A program made the position numbers and the translations under genes. Under the pieces are notes generated by a model that saw only the letters and a program-made list of their open reading frames with translations, was not told the origin of the DNA and did not search any database. From positions 1 to 64,000 of the forward strand of contig NZ_JANFXK010000018.1 in NCBI RefSeq assembly GCF_024459955.1: a DNA stretch of 64,000 nt, written 5' to 3'. Positions 8,720 through 18,787 of the stretch are shown piece by piece. This stretch comes from Anaerovorax odorimutans (GTDB lineage Bacteria; Bacillota; Clostridia; Peptostreptococcales; Anaerovoracaceae). Position 1 is the first letter of the stretch. Each line of letters begins with the position of its first letter.

Positions 8720-9411
8720 CGCCGATGGTTTTCCCACCTCAGCCGATTAAAACGCAGCGACGCTTTATAACCCACAGCAAAGGATATAACTGCCAGCGCA
8801 AAGGTTATGACAAGCACGATACTCCCGCCCTGCGTCAAAAGGCTTCCGCCTCTGACAGGAAAAAAGGCTTCACGTTTCATATTCTGCCACATGCAGATAT
8901 GGAAAAGAACGAGTACCGCAGAGCTTCCCAGCCACCACGCCCACCAAAGACCGGCGGTACGGATAAAAATCAGAGGAAGTGACAAAAAGACAATAGAGCA
9001 AAAGAATATAAAGGCATATGCGTCAAAAAAAGCGCGCCAAAGCTGCCCGCATTCATCCGTCCGGCACAGACTTAGGGCCGTAATAATGACCGCGCACAGT
9101 AAAATCAATACCAGCCAGAGCACCTTAATACCGTAAACATAGTTTACCTGCTGCCGATAACCCTGACAAAAACGGGAAAAAGAACTGTGCCAGTCCCGGC
9201 AGAGAAAATACAAATCGAATACAACGCAAAGACTAATGATATAAAAAACTACGAAACTGCCGGGAATCGTAGCGTCCATCCCAATTAAAGCCGCAACCGT
9301 GACAATCAGCCACACGCCCCATCTTGCAGGAAACTCTTTTTTACCCCTGCGCCAGGGTTTCCACCCCATCTCTTTAAAATACAGCCCCAGGGCCGTTCCC
9401 AAATTTTTCAT
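8716..9411 (-). CDS. Six-helix membrane protein of unknown function
   Basis: A protein of 231 residues with about six predicted transmembrane segments separated by short charged loops, an amphipathic N-terminus (LYFKEMGWKPWRRGKK) and a basic C-terminus (SLRFNRLRWENHRR). Length and topology resemble ABC-2-type permease-like proteins, but no ATPase gene is adjacent and no signature motif is present. GGGGAGGAGAG precedes the ATG. It lies 58 bp downstream of the second EamA gene on the same strand, so co-transcription is possible. Confidence 0.6.
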   Translation of the reverse strand: MKNLGTALGLYFKEMGWKPWRRGKKEFPARWGVWLIVTVAALIGMDATIPGSFVVFYIISLCVVFDLYFLCRDWHSSFSRFCQGYRQQVNYVYGIKVLWLVLILLCAVIITALSLCRTDECGQLWRAFFDAYAFIFFCSIVFLSLPLIFIRTAGLWWAWWLGSSAVLVLFHICMWQNMKREAFFPVRGGSLLTQGGSIVLVITFALAVISFAVGYKASLRFNRLRWENHRR

Positions 9412-9468
9412 CCGCTTCTCTCCTCCCCGTATTCCATGCTCCCGCCCTACAGCTTTTGACCGGCAGAA

Positions 9469-10347
9469 TTACCCCTTTTTTCCGCAAATTTTTTTGAAGT
9501 CAATCTCCATCACGAACAGCGAAGCGATCAATAGCACTGCCCCCGCATAAGCTCTGGGCAGCAGCACTTCTCCGGCCAGAAAGAAGGCCACCACGCCTGC
9601 GAATACCGGTTCCAGGGCGAAGATGACGCCCACGTGGGAAGCGCTGGTATACTGCTGAGCTATAGTCTGAACAATAAAGGCAACACCCGTGCAGAAAACC
9701 GCAAGAAACAGCACCGATCCCCAGACCGCGCCATTTCCCGGGAAATGAGGTTCTTCTGTGATAAAAGCCAGAATCAGATTAAACGCCCCTGTGAAACCCA
9801 GCTGAAATACGCCCAGCTGAAAAGCGTCCACCTCCTCCTTATTCACTGCTGTTTCCGTAAGCAGCAGATCGACCGCATAGGCCACTGCGCACATAATGCA
9901 GAGGATATCGCCCAGTGCCGGCTTCAACTGTTCATTGAGGGTCAGAAGACCGATGCCCACGAGGCACATAACCACCACCACAGCCAGCTTTTTATCCGGG
10001 ATCTGTTTTTTAAAGAAAAAGGCCATGATTGGCGTGAATACCACCGTCAGCGCACATAGAAATCCCGAATTGGACAGACTGGTGTGCATGACCCCGAAGG
10101 TCACCCCTATGTATGCGGTAACCAGAACCAGTCCCACAAACAGGCTGTATTTCATAGTGGTCTTATTGACCGTTTTCAGTTTTGGAAAGGCAATGACGCC
10201 GGCAATCACAAACGCTCCCAGAAAACGAAAAGCGTTCAGGGTAAAGGGCCCCAGATCCGCAAGGCTCAAATCCATCAGATAATAGGAGACTCCCCAGCAA
10301 AGGGTCACCACCACCAGCATCAGGTCCGCTTTCACTTGTTTCGTCAT
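9469..10347 (-). CDS. EamA/DMT-family transporter
   Basis: A protein of 292 residues with ten hydrophobic helices and two EamA repeats (CWGVSYYLMDLSLADLGP; a second-half motif ASHVGVIFALEPVFAG). A probable metabolite or drug exporter of the inner membrane, clearly different in sequence from the EamA protein at 7.6 kb. ATG 10347 is preferred over GTG 10353 because GATGAGG lies 7 nt upstream. It follows holA by 28 bp on the same strand. Substrate unknown. Confidence 0.85.
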   Translation of the reverse strand: MTKQVKADLMLVVVTLCWGVSYYLMDLSLADLGPFTLNAFRFLGAFVIAGVIAFPKLKTVNKTTMKYSLFVGLVLVTAYIGVTFGVMHTSLSNSGFLCALTVVFTPIMAFFFKKQIPDKKLAVVVVMCLVGIGLLTLNEQLKPALGDILCIMCAVAYAVDLLLTETAVNKEEVDAFQLGVFQLGFTGAFNLILAFITEEPHFPGNGAVWGSVLFLAVFCTGVAFIVQTIAQQYTSASHVGVIFALEPVFAGVVAFFLAGEVLLPRAYAGAVLLIASLFVMEIDFKKICGKKG

Positions 10348-10375
10348 ATTCACGCCTCATCTCAATCTTATTTTA

Positions 10376-11446
10376 TCATATCTCCGCCACAAACAGCTCC
10401 AGAGCCAGGGTCTGATCCAAAAGCCCCGTTTTAATGTTTCCATCGATCTCATAGGCTTTGGACAAAATCCGTTTCAGGCCGTCTGTCGAATATTTTTCCG
10501 TTACGCTCATGGCTTTTTTGATACGGAATTCATGGACGCCCAGCATCTTCTGCATTTGGGAAAGGTTCATGCCCTCCTCCCGCATTTCCTTTACCTCCAG
10601 AATCAGCTCCAGCTGAGAGGAAATAAGCGCCAGAAGGCGGTAGACACCTTCACCGCTGACCAGCAGATTGTGCAGCAGCCGGTACGCCTCGTCCTTGCGG
10701 TTACGGCTGATAGCGTCCAACATGGCAAACACATTGGTCTCCAGGTTGGTGGAAATCGTCAGAGCCACGTCCGCGGATACGATCTCATCGCCGCTGCTGT
10801 GGGCGATCACCTTCTTGATGTCATTCTCCAGATTATATAAATTATAGTCAATCTCTTTGTTGCCGTACCCGCTGTCCTGGATCAGCATGTCGATAACCGA
10901 ATTGCGGCACAGCTTCCCCGACGCCTTAAATCTTTTCATAATGAAGGATTTGAGCTGGGCGCCGCTCAGCGGTCCGAAGTCGTATACCCTCCCCAATTTG
11001 CCGACAGCTGTCTGAAGCTTGCTCTTTTTCTTGTTTTTCGGATCAGGCATTCCCGCGGTTATAATCAAGAGACAGGTTTCGGGAATATCCTTAAAATATT
11101 CCAGCAGCTCTTTTTCATCGCTTTCGGAAAAACCTTTCAGCTTTTGCCCCAGCGCCGGCGGAAACTCCGGTATCAGTACCACCCTCCTGGGGGACATCAT
11201 ACTGAGAGTTTCGCAGCTTTCGCGAATGGAATCTATCGTCAGGCGTTCCGGGTCCAGTCGGGTAAAATCCAGGCTTTCACAGGCCTTGTTTATATATTTG
11301 TCCAGCAGAAGATCCGCCGCCCAGTGTACCAGATACTGTTCTTCCCCGCACAGCAGCACCAGATTGGGGATGTCTCCCGCTTTCACATCCTTTCCAATCG
11401 TCTGGAAAGCGTGTTCTTTTTTCTTAAAATTTTGATAAGATGCCAT
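10376..11446 (-). CDS. holA: DNA polymerase III subunit delta
   Basis: A protein of 356 residues matching the HolA family: an N-terminal RecA-like AAA+ domain (LVLLCGEEQYLVHWA near residue 30; no canonical Walker A lysine, as is usual for delta), a lid domain and a C-terminal collar (ALISSQLELILEVKEM and following). Delta opens the beta sliding clamp in the clamp-loader complex. It starts 8 bp after comEC, a common Firmicutes arrangement (comEC-holA), so the two are probably co-transcribed. GAGG precedes the ATG. Confidence 0.92.
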   Translation of the reverse strand: MASYQNFKKKEHAFQTIGKDVKAGDIPNLVLLCGEEQYLVHWAADLLLDKYINKACESLDFTRLDPERLTIDSIRESCETLSMMSPRRVVLIPEFPPALGQKLKGFSESDEKELLEYFKDIPETCLLIITAGMPDPKNKKKSKLQTAVGKLGRVYDFGPLSGAQLKSFIMKRFKASGKLCRNSVIDMLIQDSGYGNKEIDYNLYNLENDIKKVIAHSSGDEIVSADVALTISTNLETNVFAMLDAISRNRKDEAYRLLHNLLVSGEGVYRLLALISSQLELILEVKEMREEGMNLSQMQKMLGVHEFRIKKAMSVTEKYSTDGLKRILSKAYEIDGNIKTGLLDQTLALELFVAEI

Positions 11447-11454
11447 TTAAACCT

Positions 11455-13758
11455 CTATTCCATCATTTTTTGTACAGAAATACCTCTGCCGCCTTTTCCC
11501 ATACATATGCCAATGGCGCCGGAGGTATCGTTCCTATATACCATTATATCCTTTTCCCTGCATTTTTCAATAACAGCCTGTGAGGGGTGGCCGAAATTAT
11601 TTTTTCCCACCTGAATCACCGCCATTTTGGGAGACACGGCCTCCAGAAAATCCTCCGTGGAGCTGTATTTACTGCCATGATGGGCCACCTTCAAAATTTC
11701 AGACCTGAGCGTGTCCCGCCCGGCATAATCCTCCATGAGAGCCCGTTCACCCTGCTGGTCGATGTCTCCTGTTATCAGCAGGGAAACCGGACCGTACCTC
11801 AGTTTCATAATAAGGCTTGCCGCGTTTTCATCTTCCTCTTCCGCCGCTATTTTTTCATATTCCTCTTCCGAAGCCCTCTGCGGGGCCAGAATATCCAGAA
11901 ACACCCCTTCTCCCAGCTTCACGCTCTGTCCGCCGTGCAAATAAAGAAATTCTGTGCCCGTCTCTTTCACCAGTTCCCCTTCCTTTATCCGATTTCCCTC
12001 GTAGACGCCGATTTTTTCGATCATTCCCTCTTTCGCCAGCGATCGGATTCCGCCGTAGTGGTCTTCGTGGAGATGGGTGGCAAAGGCCGCGTCCACTTTT
12101 CGGACTCCGTTTTTCAGAAGATACGGTTTCAAAATCTTTTTGCCCACATCGTAGCTGATGCTGCCGCCGCCGTCAAAAAGATAGTTGCGGCCCTCAGCCG
12201 TTCGGACATGAACGCAGTCGCCCTGCCCCACGTCTACAAACACCATCTCTGCCCCGGAAAAGCCATCGTCCGCTGCCGCCGCCATTATTCCCGACAGCAG
12301 TACCACGGTTAAAGCCCCTGCTGCCAGAGTTTTTGCCTTTTTCCTGATAAACAGAATGCGCCCTTTTTCGCAGACTCCCAAAAACAGCAGTCCATAATAT
12401 AAGGAAAGCAAAAAAACCGGCGGGCTCGTCACATCGAAAGAAGTCTTTCCTCCCGCATAAAAAAGGCTGTTAATCCATATGAGCATCCGGCAGCCCTGTT
12501 CCAGAAAAACGGCGCCCATTCCGAAGATGGTATCCGATACACAGGAGACGATCAGCATGCCGATTCCCACAGGAAGTAATACTCCCGCCAGAAAAATAAC
12601 CGGTACATTGACAAAAAAGGCGCCCAGAGACACGTAGTTGAACACATAGGCCGTATAGGGAAGCATGCCCGCCTGAATCGCCAGGGAAGAGAGAAAAATT
12701 CCCTGATACCATCTGCCGATGAAGGGCAGGATCACGCCCAGCGAAGCAATTGCCAAAAAGGACAGCTGAAATCCGATGTGAAAGAGCTGCAGGGGATTGG
12801 CGCAGAGCATCAGCAGAAAGGTGAACGCCGCCGCAGAGAGCAGATCGTAGCGTCGATGAAGAATCTTCGCGCCTAAATGAATGGTTATCATCAAACCGGC
12901 CCGCACTACGGAAGGCGAAAAATCCGCCAGCGCCGCATACGCCAGAAGAAAAAACAAGATCCCGAGATAAAAAAGCATTCCTTTTTTTCCCCGCCATAAA
13001 AAAGCCAGAAACCCATAGACAATGCCTATGTGCAGACCGCTGACAGCCAGAATATGCGCAGTTCCGTTCTTCTGAAAATCTTCATACATGTCCTCCGGCA
13101 GAGCTGACCGGTCCCCGAAGATCATAGCCATTGCCATGGCTTTTATCTCCGGCTTTACGCAAGCCTCCAGCTTCCGCTCAAAGCGCCCCTTTATCCGGGC
13201 TGTAAATTTGATATACGCGGCCTGTTTTCCTCCCGCGGGTTCCAGAAAAGACGCAGTCATGACCGTGCGGATTCCGCAGGTTTGAAGATACAGGCGATAG
13301 TCGAAACACCCGGGATTGCGCCGGGCCTGCGGCAGCTCGGGAATACCGCCGAACATGACCCGGCAGCCGGCCAGCTGCCTGTAATCCTCAAGCTTTCCGT
13401 AATAGCGAACAAGCACCCTGCTCCCTCTCGTTTTCACCGTCATTGCATAGCCACGGTCTTTCTGCGCGATATCTGTAACCACACCCTCTATTTGGATCTG
13501 TTTTCCCACCTGCTGCTCAATCGGGTCCGGGCGGTCCAGCCAATACTGGGTCCACCAGCCTGCCACTGAAAAAACGCACAGAAAAACGCAGGCCTTCACC
13601 AAAACGTTCCGATCTTTTACTGCTTTCCTTCCCAGTATTAACAGCATCGCGGCCTCTGTCAGAATCCCCAGCCACAGGATCTTTTCCCCGTGAGAAAAAA
13701 ATGCCGCCGTTATTCCTCCGCCAAAAGCTGTGGCAATCAATATCATCGGTCTTCTCAA
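11455..13758 (-). CDS. comEC: ComEC/Rec2 competence protein, DNA channel
   Basis: A protein of 767 residues of normal length for the family. There is an N-terminal membrane region, an OB-like DUF4131 segment (about 60-170), the multi-helix Competence domain (about 210-480, starting HILAVSGLHIG) and a C-terminal metallo-beta-lactamase-like domain with the metal motif THLHEDHYGG and a second KVAHHGSKYSS motif. ComEC forms the inner-membrane channel for single-stranded DNA during transformation, and the MBL domain may act as nuclease. The start is probably TTG 13758 with GAGG 8 nt upstream; ATG 13746 is the alternative. No other competence genes are in the window. Confidence 0.93.
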   Translation of the reverse strand: MRRPMILIATAFGGGITAAFFSHGEKILWLGILTEAAMLLILGRKAVKDRNVLVKACVFLCVFSVAGWWTQYWLDRPDPIEQQVGKQIQIEGVVTDIAQKDRGYAMTVKTRGSRVLVRYYGKLEDYRQLAGCRVMFGGIPELPQARRNPGCFDYRLYLQTCGIRTVMTASFLEPAGGKQAAYIKFTARIKGRFERKLEACVKPEIKAMAMAMIFGDRSALPEDMYEDFQKNGTAHILAVSGLHIGIVYGFLAFLWRGKKGMLFYLGILFFLLAYAALADFSPSVVRAGLMITIHLGAKILHRRYDLLSAAAFTFLLMLCANPLQLFHIGFQLSFLAIASLGVILPFIGRWYQGIFLSSLAIQAGMLPYTAYVFNYVSLGAFFVNVPVIFLAGVLLPVGIGMLIVSCVSDTIFGMGAVFLEQGCRMLIWINSLFYAGGKTSFDVTSPPVFLLSLYYGLLFLGVCEKGRILFIRKKAKTLAAGALTVVLLSGIMAAAADDGFSGAEMVFVDVGQGDCVHVRTAEGRNYLFDGGGSISYDVGKKILKPYLLKNGVRKVDAAFATHLHEDHYGGIRSLAKEGMIEKIGVYEGNRIKEGELVKETGTEFLYLHGGQSVKLGEGVFLDILAPQRASEEEYEKIAAEEEDENAASLIMKLRYGPVSLLITGDIDQQGERALMEDYAGRDTLRSEILKVAHHGSKYSSTEDFLEAVSPKMAVIQVGKNNFGHPSQAVIEKCREKDIMVYRNDTSGAIGICMGKGGRGISVQKMME

Positions 13759-13894
13759 ATGTCTTACCTCAAAGACATCCGCGCTTCTCCTGCGGGCTGC
13801 TTACAACAGAATTATAATATACCATTTTATGGAAATTTTCAACCCGATAACCTTAATTTTCTCTTACGGAAATCGAAAGAATCCGATAAAACAT

Positions 13895-13923
13895 TTAACT
13901 TTTCCCTTCTTCTATGGTATAAT
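13895..13923 (+). promoter_or_regulatory. Sigma-A promoter of the penicillin-binding protein gene
   Basis: TTAACT, a 17-nt spacer and an extended minus-10 TGGTATAAT. It lies 37 bp before the TTG start codon, and the ribosome binding site GGAGG follows at 13947-13951. Confidence 0.65.
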
Positions 13924-13959
13924 TCAGACTGAATATATTGGTTACAGGAGGATAAGATT

Positions 13960-16941
13960 TTGGCAGATAAATTCAACAAAAATTCAAGTTCTGATGATAT
14001 AAACGAGTTTTTCGCCGAGTTTGAGAAGGTAGACGGACCCGCTGATTCCCAACCGGACAAGAAAACGGAACCAAAGGGATCGGAAAACAGCGAACCGGCT
14101 TCGACTCCCTCTCGCGCAGCGCGTTCCGCGGAAAGCTCCCGGGCGGCAAGAAGCAAAGAAAAGCCCGCTTCCGACACATCATCAAAAAAAGGCAAGAAAA
14201 GCAAAAAAAAGAAAGAGAAAAAGCCGATGAGTAAAAAGAAAAAAGTCTTTACCATCATCGGACTGGCAATTCTTGCTTTGATTCTGATCGGAGTAATCTA
14301 TGTCGGTGTACTGATCCTGACAGCGGGAACCCACAGCATTGATGCCGACAATATCTACGAACGTCTGTATCAGCGCTCTACCATCTACGATGATGAGGGC
14401 AAGGAAATTGAGAGCGTGTTCTCCGAAGAGGGTAACCGTGCCAACGTGGCTTATGATGAAATGCCGGAAAATCTGGTCAATGCCATCGTCGCCATTGAGG
14501 ATAAGACCTTCTGGAAACATCATGGTTTTAACTTTGTCCGTATTATGGGGGCAATTAAAGACAGTGTTTTCGGAGGGGGACAGATCAGCGGCACCAGTAC
14601 ACTGAGCCAGCAGCTGGCCCGTAACGTATACCTCAGTGAAACCAAGAGCCAGCGATCTCTGAATCGAAAGGTTCTGGAAGCATATTATACGGTCCTCATT
14701 GAAAAAAGCATGTCCAAGGAGCAGATCGTAGAAGCTTATCTCAACACCATTTATCTGGGATTCAACAGTTACGGTGTGGAATCGGCTTCCCAGGCTTATT
14801 TCGGCAAGAGCGTGAAAAAGCTGGATCTTCTGGAATGCGTGGCACTGGCATCCCTGCCGCAGTCACCGGACGCTTTTGCTCTGGTAAAATCCTATCCTGT
14901 GGGAACCGTTGAAGTGGCAAAGAAGGATATTCTGGCCGAATCAGACAGCATCGTGTACGCATATAACGGCGATCTGTCCAACGACAGACGGCAGCTGACC
15001 CTGAAAAACATGGCGGAGCAAGGCTACATAAGCCAGGAAGAGGCAGACAAGGCCTCAAAAGAAAACCTTAAGAAGAGCATGAAAGTTACTGCTGACAAAG
15101 GCAGCGGATTCTCCTCTTACTTTACGGATTTCGCCATCGACCAGATCACGGCCGATGTTATGGAAGAATACGGATGGCCTAAGTCCGAAGCCAGAGAGTT
15201 CATCTACCGTAAAGGCCTGAAGATCTATACCACCATGAACAAGAGCGCCCAGAGGATTGCTGAAAAGGAATTTGAAAAGGGTTACAATTTCCCAAGGGTT
15301 ACCAATGTAAGAAAGGACAGCGACGGAAACATCCTCAACAGCAAGACCGGCAAGATCATCCTCTATGATTATGATGATTATTTCAACAGCAAGGATCAGT
15401 TCGTCCTCAAAAAGAACGAATACAAGAAGAACAGCGATGGCAGCATAACCGTTTACAAGGATAAGCGCCTCAAGTTCTACGATATAACAACCGGCGGCAA
15501 GAAGGATGTCAGCATGACCTTCAAATCTATGTACCAGCAGAAAGACGGCAAATACTATACCATTGAAGAGGGTGGTGCAGTCTCTGTTCCTCAGGGATAT
15601 AAGAGCAAGGATGCCAGCGGCAACTGCGTCATCTCCGCCAAATTCTTCAAGGATTATCCGGAATTCTTCAAGGAGAAGGACGGAAAGCTGATTGTCAGCT
15701 CCAAGAATTACACCTTAAAGCAAAAGGTCGTACAGCCGCAGTCAGCGGTGGTTATCATGGACTATAAGTCCGGCGGAGTAAAAGCAATGGTCGGCGGCCG
15801 CGGCACCGACGGCAAGATGCTCTTTAACAGAGCTCTGAAGCCTCGTCAGCCGGGCTCCTCCATCAAACCGCTTGCTGTTTATTCCTCCGGTCTGCAGAGC
15901 TCCTACAACGCTGCCGAAAAGGGCGAGACCATGAGTCTGTCCAATTCCGACGGCAGCAATTGGGGCAAGTATATTACCGCCGGCAGCGTCATCAACGATG
16001 CTCCGATGGTAGTCAACGGCAGAACCTGGCCGAAGAACTGGTACAGCGGTTACCGCGGGCGCATGACGCTGCGGACCGCCGTGGAGCAGTCGGTAAACGT
16101 CTGCGCGGTTAAGACTTATCAGCAGATGGGACCGGAATTCCCGATTTCCCAGCTGAAAAAGATGGGCGTTTCCACGCTGGTGGAAGACGGAGCTACCAAT
16201 GACATGAACCCGGCCGCACTGGCGTTGGGAGGTATGACCAAGGGTATCAAGCCCATTGAAATGGCCGCTGCCTATGGCATCTTCCCCAATGCGGGAACCT
16301 ATACGGAACCGGTTGCTTATACGAAGATCACCAACAGCAACGACGAAGTTCTCTTTGATAAAACTCCGAAAACGGAGCAGGTTCTGGATAAAGGCGTTGC
16401 CTATATCATGACTGACATCCTGCGAAGCGTTGTTACCAACGGACTCGGTAAAACAGCTTCCTTTGGAGGTCAGCCGGTAGCCGGTAAGACCGGTACGACA
16501 TCCGATAACTTCGACGCGTGGTTCGTAGGCTTTACGCCGCAATATACTGCCGCCGTATGGATCGGAAACGACGTCAACATTGAGCTGGCGGAAGGTTCCG
16601 CAGCTGCGGCCCGTCTGTGGAGGACCATCATGAGCCAGGTATGCGCAGGTGAGCCTTACGGTAAATATCCGGAAAGGCCGGATAATGTAAGCCGGGTAAA
16701 CGGAGAGTATTACACCGACGGAACCTATTCCCGCGTTTCAAAACCAAGCTCTTCCTCCTCTGAGGAAAAAGAGTCTTCCTCCTCTGAGAAGAAAAAAGGC
16801 ACAACGAAACGGGTGGTAAGGCCGACGACTCAGGCTCCGACTCAGGCCCCAACTCAGGCTCCAACGAAGGCCCCAACTCAAGCTCCAACGAAGGCACCAA
16901 CCCAGCCTCCAACTACCAACCAGGAAAACAACGGAAATTAA
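13960..16941 (+). CDS. Class A penicillin-binding protein (glycosyltransferase and transpeptidase)
   Basis: A bifunctional peptidoglycan synthase of 993 residues. The cytoplasmic N-terminus is long, charged and low-complexity (about 90 residues, Lys/Ser/Ala-rich), followed by one membrane anchor (about 97-118). The GT51 domain shows IEDKTFWKHHG and GTSTLSQQLARN. A family-specific insertion of about 140 residues (around 430-580) precedes the transpeptidase motifs: catalytic SxxK in QPGSSIKPL, SxN in SVNV and KTGT in GKTGTTSDN. The C-terminus is a Ser/Glu-rich linker and a repeated TQAPT/TKAPT tail, probably an extended extracellular segment. The start is TTG with GGAGG 8 nt upstream. Monocistronic, with its own promoter and terminator. 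Confidence 0.95.
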   Translation: MADKFNKNSSSDDINEFFAEFEKVDGPADSQPDKKTEPKGSENSEPASTPSRAARSAESSRAARSKEKPASDTSSKKGKKSKKKKEKKPMSKKKKVFTIIGLAILALILIGVIYVGVLILTAGTHSIDADNIYERLYQRSTIYDDEGKEIESVFSEEGNRANVAYDEMPENLVNAIVAIEDKTFWKHHGFNFVRIMGAIKDSVFGGGQISGTSTLSQQLARNVYLSETKSQRSLNRKVLEAYYTVLIEKSMSKEQIVEAYLNTIYLGFNSYGVESASQAYFGKSVKKLDLLECVALASLPQSPDAFALVKSYPVGTVEVAKKDILAESDSIVYAYNGDLSNDRRQLTLKNMAEQGYISQEEADKASKENLKKSMKVTADKGSGFSSYFTDFAIDQITADVMEEYGWPKSEAREFIYRKGLKIYTTMNKSAQRIAEKEFEKGYNFPRVTNVRKDSDGNILNSKTGKIILYDYDDYFNSKDQFVLKKNEYKKNSDGSITVYKDKRLKFYDITTGGKKDVSMTFKSMYQQKDGKYYTIEEGGAVSVPQGYKSKDASGNCVISAKFFKDYPEFFKEKDGKLIVSSKNYTLKQKVVQPQSAVVIMDYKSGGVKAMVGGRGTDGKMLFNRALKPRQPGSSIKPLAVYSSGLQSSYNAAEKGETMSLSNSDGSNWGKYITAGSVINDAPMVVNGRTWPKNWYSGYRGRMTLRTAVEQSVNVCAVKTYQQMGPEFPISQLKKMGVSTLVEDGATNDMNPAALALGGMTKGIKPIEMAAAYGIFPNAGTYTEPVAYTKITNSNDEVLFDKTPKTEQVLDKGVAYIMTDILRSVVTNGLGKTASFGGQPVAGKTGTTSDNFDAWFVGFTPQYTAAVWIGNDVNIELAEGSAAAARLWRTIMSQVCAGEPYGKYPERPDNVSRVNGEYYTDGTYSRVSKPSSSSSEEKESSSSEKKKGTTKRVVRPTTQAPTQAPTQAPTKAPTQAPTKAPTQPPTTNQENNGN

Positions 16942-16950
16942 TAAAGTTAA

Positions 16951-16985
16951 AAAAGACTTCGCAGAACAATGCGAGGTCTTTTTCT
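16951..16985 (+). terminator. Intrinsic terminator of the penicillin-binding protein gene
   Basis: A stem AAAAGAC-TCGCA paired with TGCGA-GTCTTTT around a short loop, ending in TTTTTCTT, 10 bp after the stop codon. Confidence 0.85.
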
Positions 16986-17024
16986 TATTATTTATGTTCT
17001 GTCGGCAAGAGGCCATGGTAACTT

Positions 17025-17262
17025 TCCGCTAAAATTGAAGCCTTTTTTAGCAATATACATATTTGTTCAACAACGGGTTCATTTCGGCCTTGTTGTTGAG
17101 GTATTTCCAAGGCTTTCAGCCTCTGCTCCTATCCAAAACTGCCTATTGATCCAATTTCTATACCCGCATGGTTCCAAATCCTTGAAAAAAGGTCAACAAG
17201 AATCTGTTTTTTCTCTGCGTGTTGATAAAAATAGCAATTTGCCTTTTGAGAAGGTTTTCATA
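17025..17262 (-). repeat. Dispersed repeat module M3, copy 1
   Basis: This 399-bp gap between the penicillin-binding protein and spoVAE has no convincing gene. On the minus strand it matches the elements at 45782-45992 and 47440-47665. Shared blocks are TTTTTATCAACACGC, GTTGACCTTTTTTCAA, GGAGCAGAGGC and a conserved TCAACAAC/GTTGTTGA hairpin. One plus-strand frame is open through all three copies with similar residues (FVQQR, LVVEVFPRL, RVDKNSNLPF), but no ribosome binding site precedes it. Probably a non-autonomous or decayed element. Confidence 0.8.
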
Positions 17263-17340
17263 TGCTCCGTTTCCTTCATCAAAACCGATAAATTAAAAAA
17301 TACCTGCGCTTTAAACGCGCAGGCAGTTGTTCCCTTTATC

Positions 17341-17694
17341 CTATCGGATCGACTTGGGATTAAAAATCAGAGCGATCAGGTAGCCCCAGGCAATTGCGAC
17401 TGTGATACCTCCCGATGCGGCTTTCACCCCTCCGGTAATAGCTCCCAGCAGACTTTCTTTGGCACCTTCCATAGCGCCTTTAGCCAGTGCGTAGCCGAAC
17501 CCGGGCAGCGGAACTCTCGCTCCGGTCTGAGCCAGCTGAACCAGCGGTTCGTACAGATGCAATCCCTGCAGGATCGCGCCGGACACCACCAACAGAACTA
17601 AAACCCGCGGCGCTGTCAGCTTGGTCACATCCATCAGAATCTGGCCGATGACGCAGATAGCGCCGCCTATTAAAAATGTATATACATACTCCAT
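17341..17694 (-). CDS. spoVAE: Stage V sporulation protein AE
   Basis: A small integral membrane protein of 117 residues with three to four hydrophobic helices and the conserved family stretch RVPLPGFGYALAKG. SpoVA proteins form the inner-forespore-membrane channel that imports Ca-dipicolinate during sporulation and releases it at germination. The start is ATG 17694, one base after the spoVAD stop, with GGAGGG upstream; a longer frame into spoVAD is ignored. Third gene of a spoVAC-D-E operon. Confidence 0.92.
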   Translation of the reverse strand: MEYVYTFLIGGAICVIGQILMDVTKLTAPRVLVLLVVSGAILQGLHLYEPLVQLAQTGARVPLPGFGYALAKGAMEGAKESLLGAITGGVKAASGGITVAIAWGYLIALIFNPKSIR

Positions 17695-17695
17695 A

Positions 17696-18778
17696 TTAAT
17701 GTCCCTCCTGTCCAGTCTCAAGCGCGATGGCATGCGCGATTCCCGGGATGGATTCTCCCTGGAACGGACTGATTGTGGAAAGCAGCGCGCCCGTGGAGAT
17801 GATCAGGACTTTTCGCAGCTCTTCCTTTTGCATCCGTTTGTACACATAGCTGGAAAACACACTGGCCGAACAGCCGCAGCCGCTTCCGCCTCCGTGCACA
17901 TCCTGTTCCTTAATAAAGATCATGGCTCCGCAGTCATCGTATCTGCTGTCTACGGATTTCTGCGAAAGCCCGGCGTCAACCAGAAGGTCCTTGGCAATAT
18001 CTTTACCGATATACCCCAGATCTCCGGTCAGAATCAAGTCGTAGTAATCAATGTCCCTTCCGGTATCTGAGAAATGATTGAGCAAAGTGTCCACAGCTGC
18101 AGGAGCCATTGCCGCCCCCATCTGGTTGGCGTCCTTGATTCCCGCGTCGATCACTTTACCGATGGTACCGCAGTCCACGCATACTGGCGACGGCGTTTTT
18201 GTATTGCCTTCTTCATCCGTAATCATCTTTGCGTCTTTGTCTTTGCTTGAAGATAAAACCATGGCTCCGGCTGCCGTCGCTGTCCATTGAGCGCATGGAG
18301 GTCTTTGATTTCCATGCTCCAGCGGCATGCGGAATTGCCGCTCTGCCGTGCAATAGTGACTGGAAGCGCCTATGATAACATTATCGCTGTACTGTCCGTC
18401 GGTGAGAACGGCCCCCAGCATGAGCGACTCGGTCATCGTTGAACAGGCACCGTACATACCCAGAAACGGAATATGCATGTCTCTGGCCATAAAGGAAGAA
18501 GACATCAGCTGATTGAGCAGATCTCCGCTGAGCATCGCTCCGATATCTTCTTTTGACCTGCCCGATTTTCGGAGGGCCTCCGTCATTGCTGTTTTCAGCA
18601 TTTTGCTTTCGGACTTTTCCCAGGTCTTTTCACCGAACGTATCATCCTCCAGTGTCGTGTCGAACCACTGAGAAAGGGGACCTTCCCCCTCTTTTTTGCC
18701 TACGACCGAGGCTGCGCTGAGGATGACCGGTTTTCTGGAAAAAGTCAAAGTCTGATTTCCCATTTTATTTTTTATCAT
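17696..18778 (-). CDS. spoVAD: Stage V sporulation protein AD
   Basis: A protein of 360 residues with a thiolase-like (beta-ketoacyl synthase III-like) fold, the hallmark of SpoVAD. Conserved family segments include SSFMARDMHIPFLGMYGACSTM and the C-terminal GGSGCGCSASVFSSY. Known from Bacillus: SpoVAD binds dipicolinic acid and sits on the spore inner membrane. AGGAGAAGG precedes the ATG. It starts 9 bp after spoVAC, consistent with one operon. Confidence 0.95.
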   Translation of the reverse strand: MIKNKMGNQTLTFSRKPVILSAASVVGKKEGEGPLSQWFDTTLEDDTFGEKTWEKSESKMLKTAMTEALRKSGRSKEDIGAMLSGDLLNQLMSSSFMARDMHIPFLGMYGACSTMTESLMLGAVLTDGQYSDNVIIGASSHYCTAERQFRMPLEHGNQRPPCAQWTATAAGAMVLSSSKDKDAKMITDEEGNTKTPSPVCVDCGTIGKVIDAGIKDANQMGAAMAPAAVDTLLNHFSDTGRDIDYYDLILTGDLGYIGKDIAKDLLVDAGLSQKSVDSRYDDCGAMIFIKEQDVHGGGSGCGCSASVFSSYVYKRMQKEELRKVLIISTGALLSTISPFQGESIPGIAHAIALETGQEGH

Positions 18779-18787
18779 GTCCTTCTC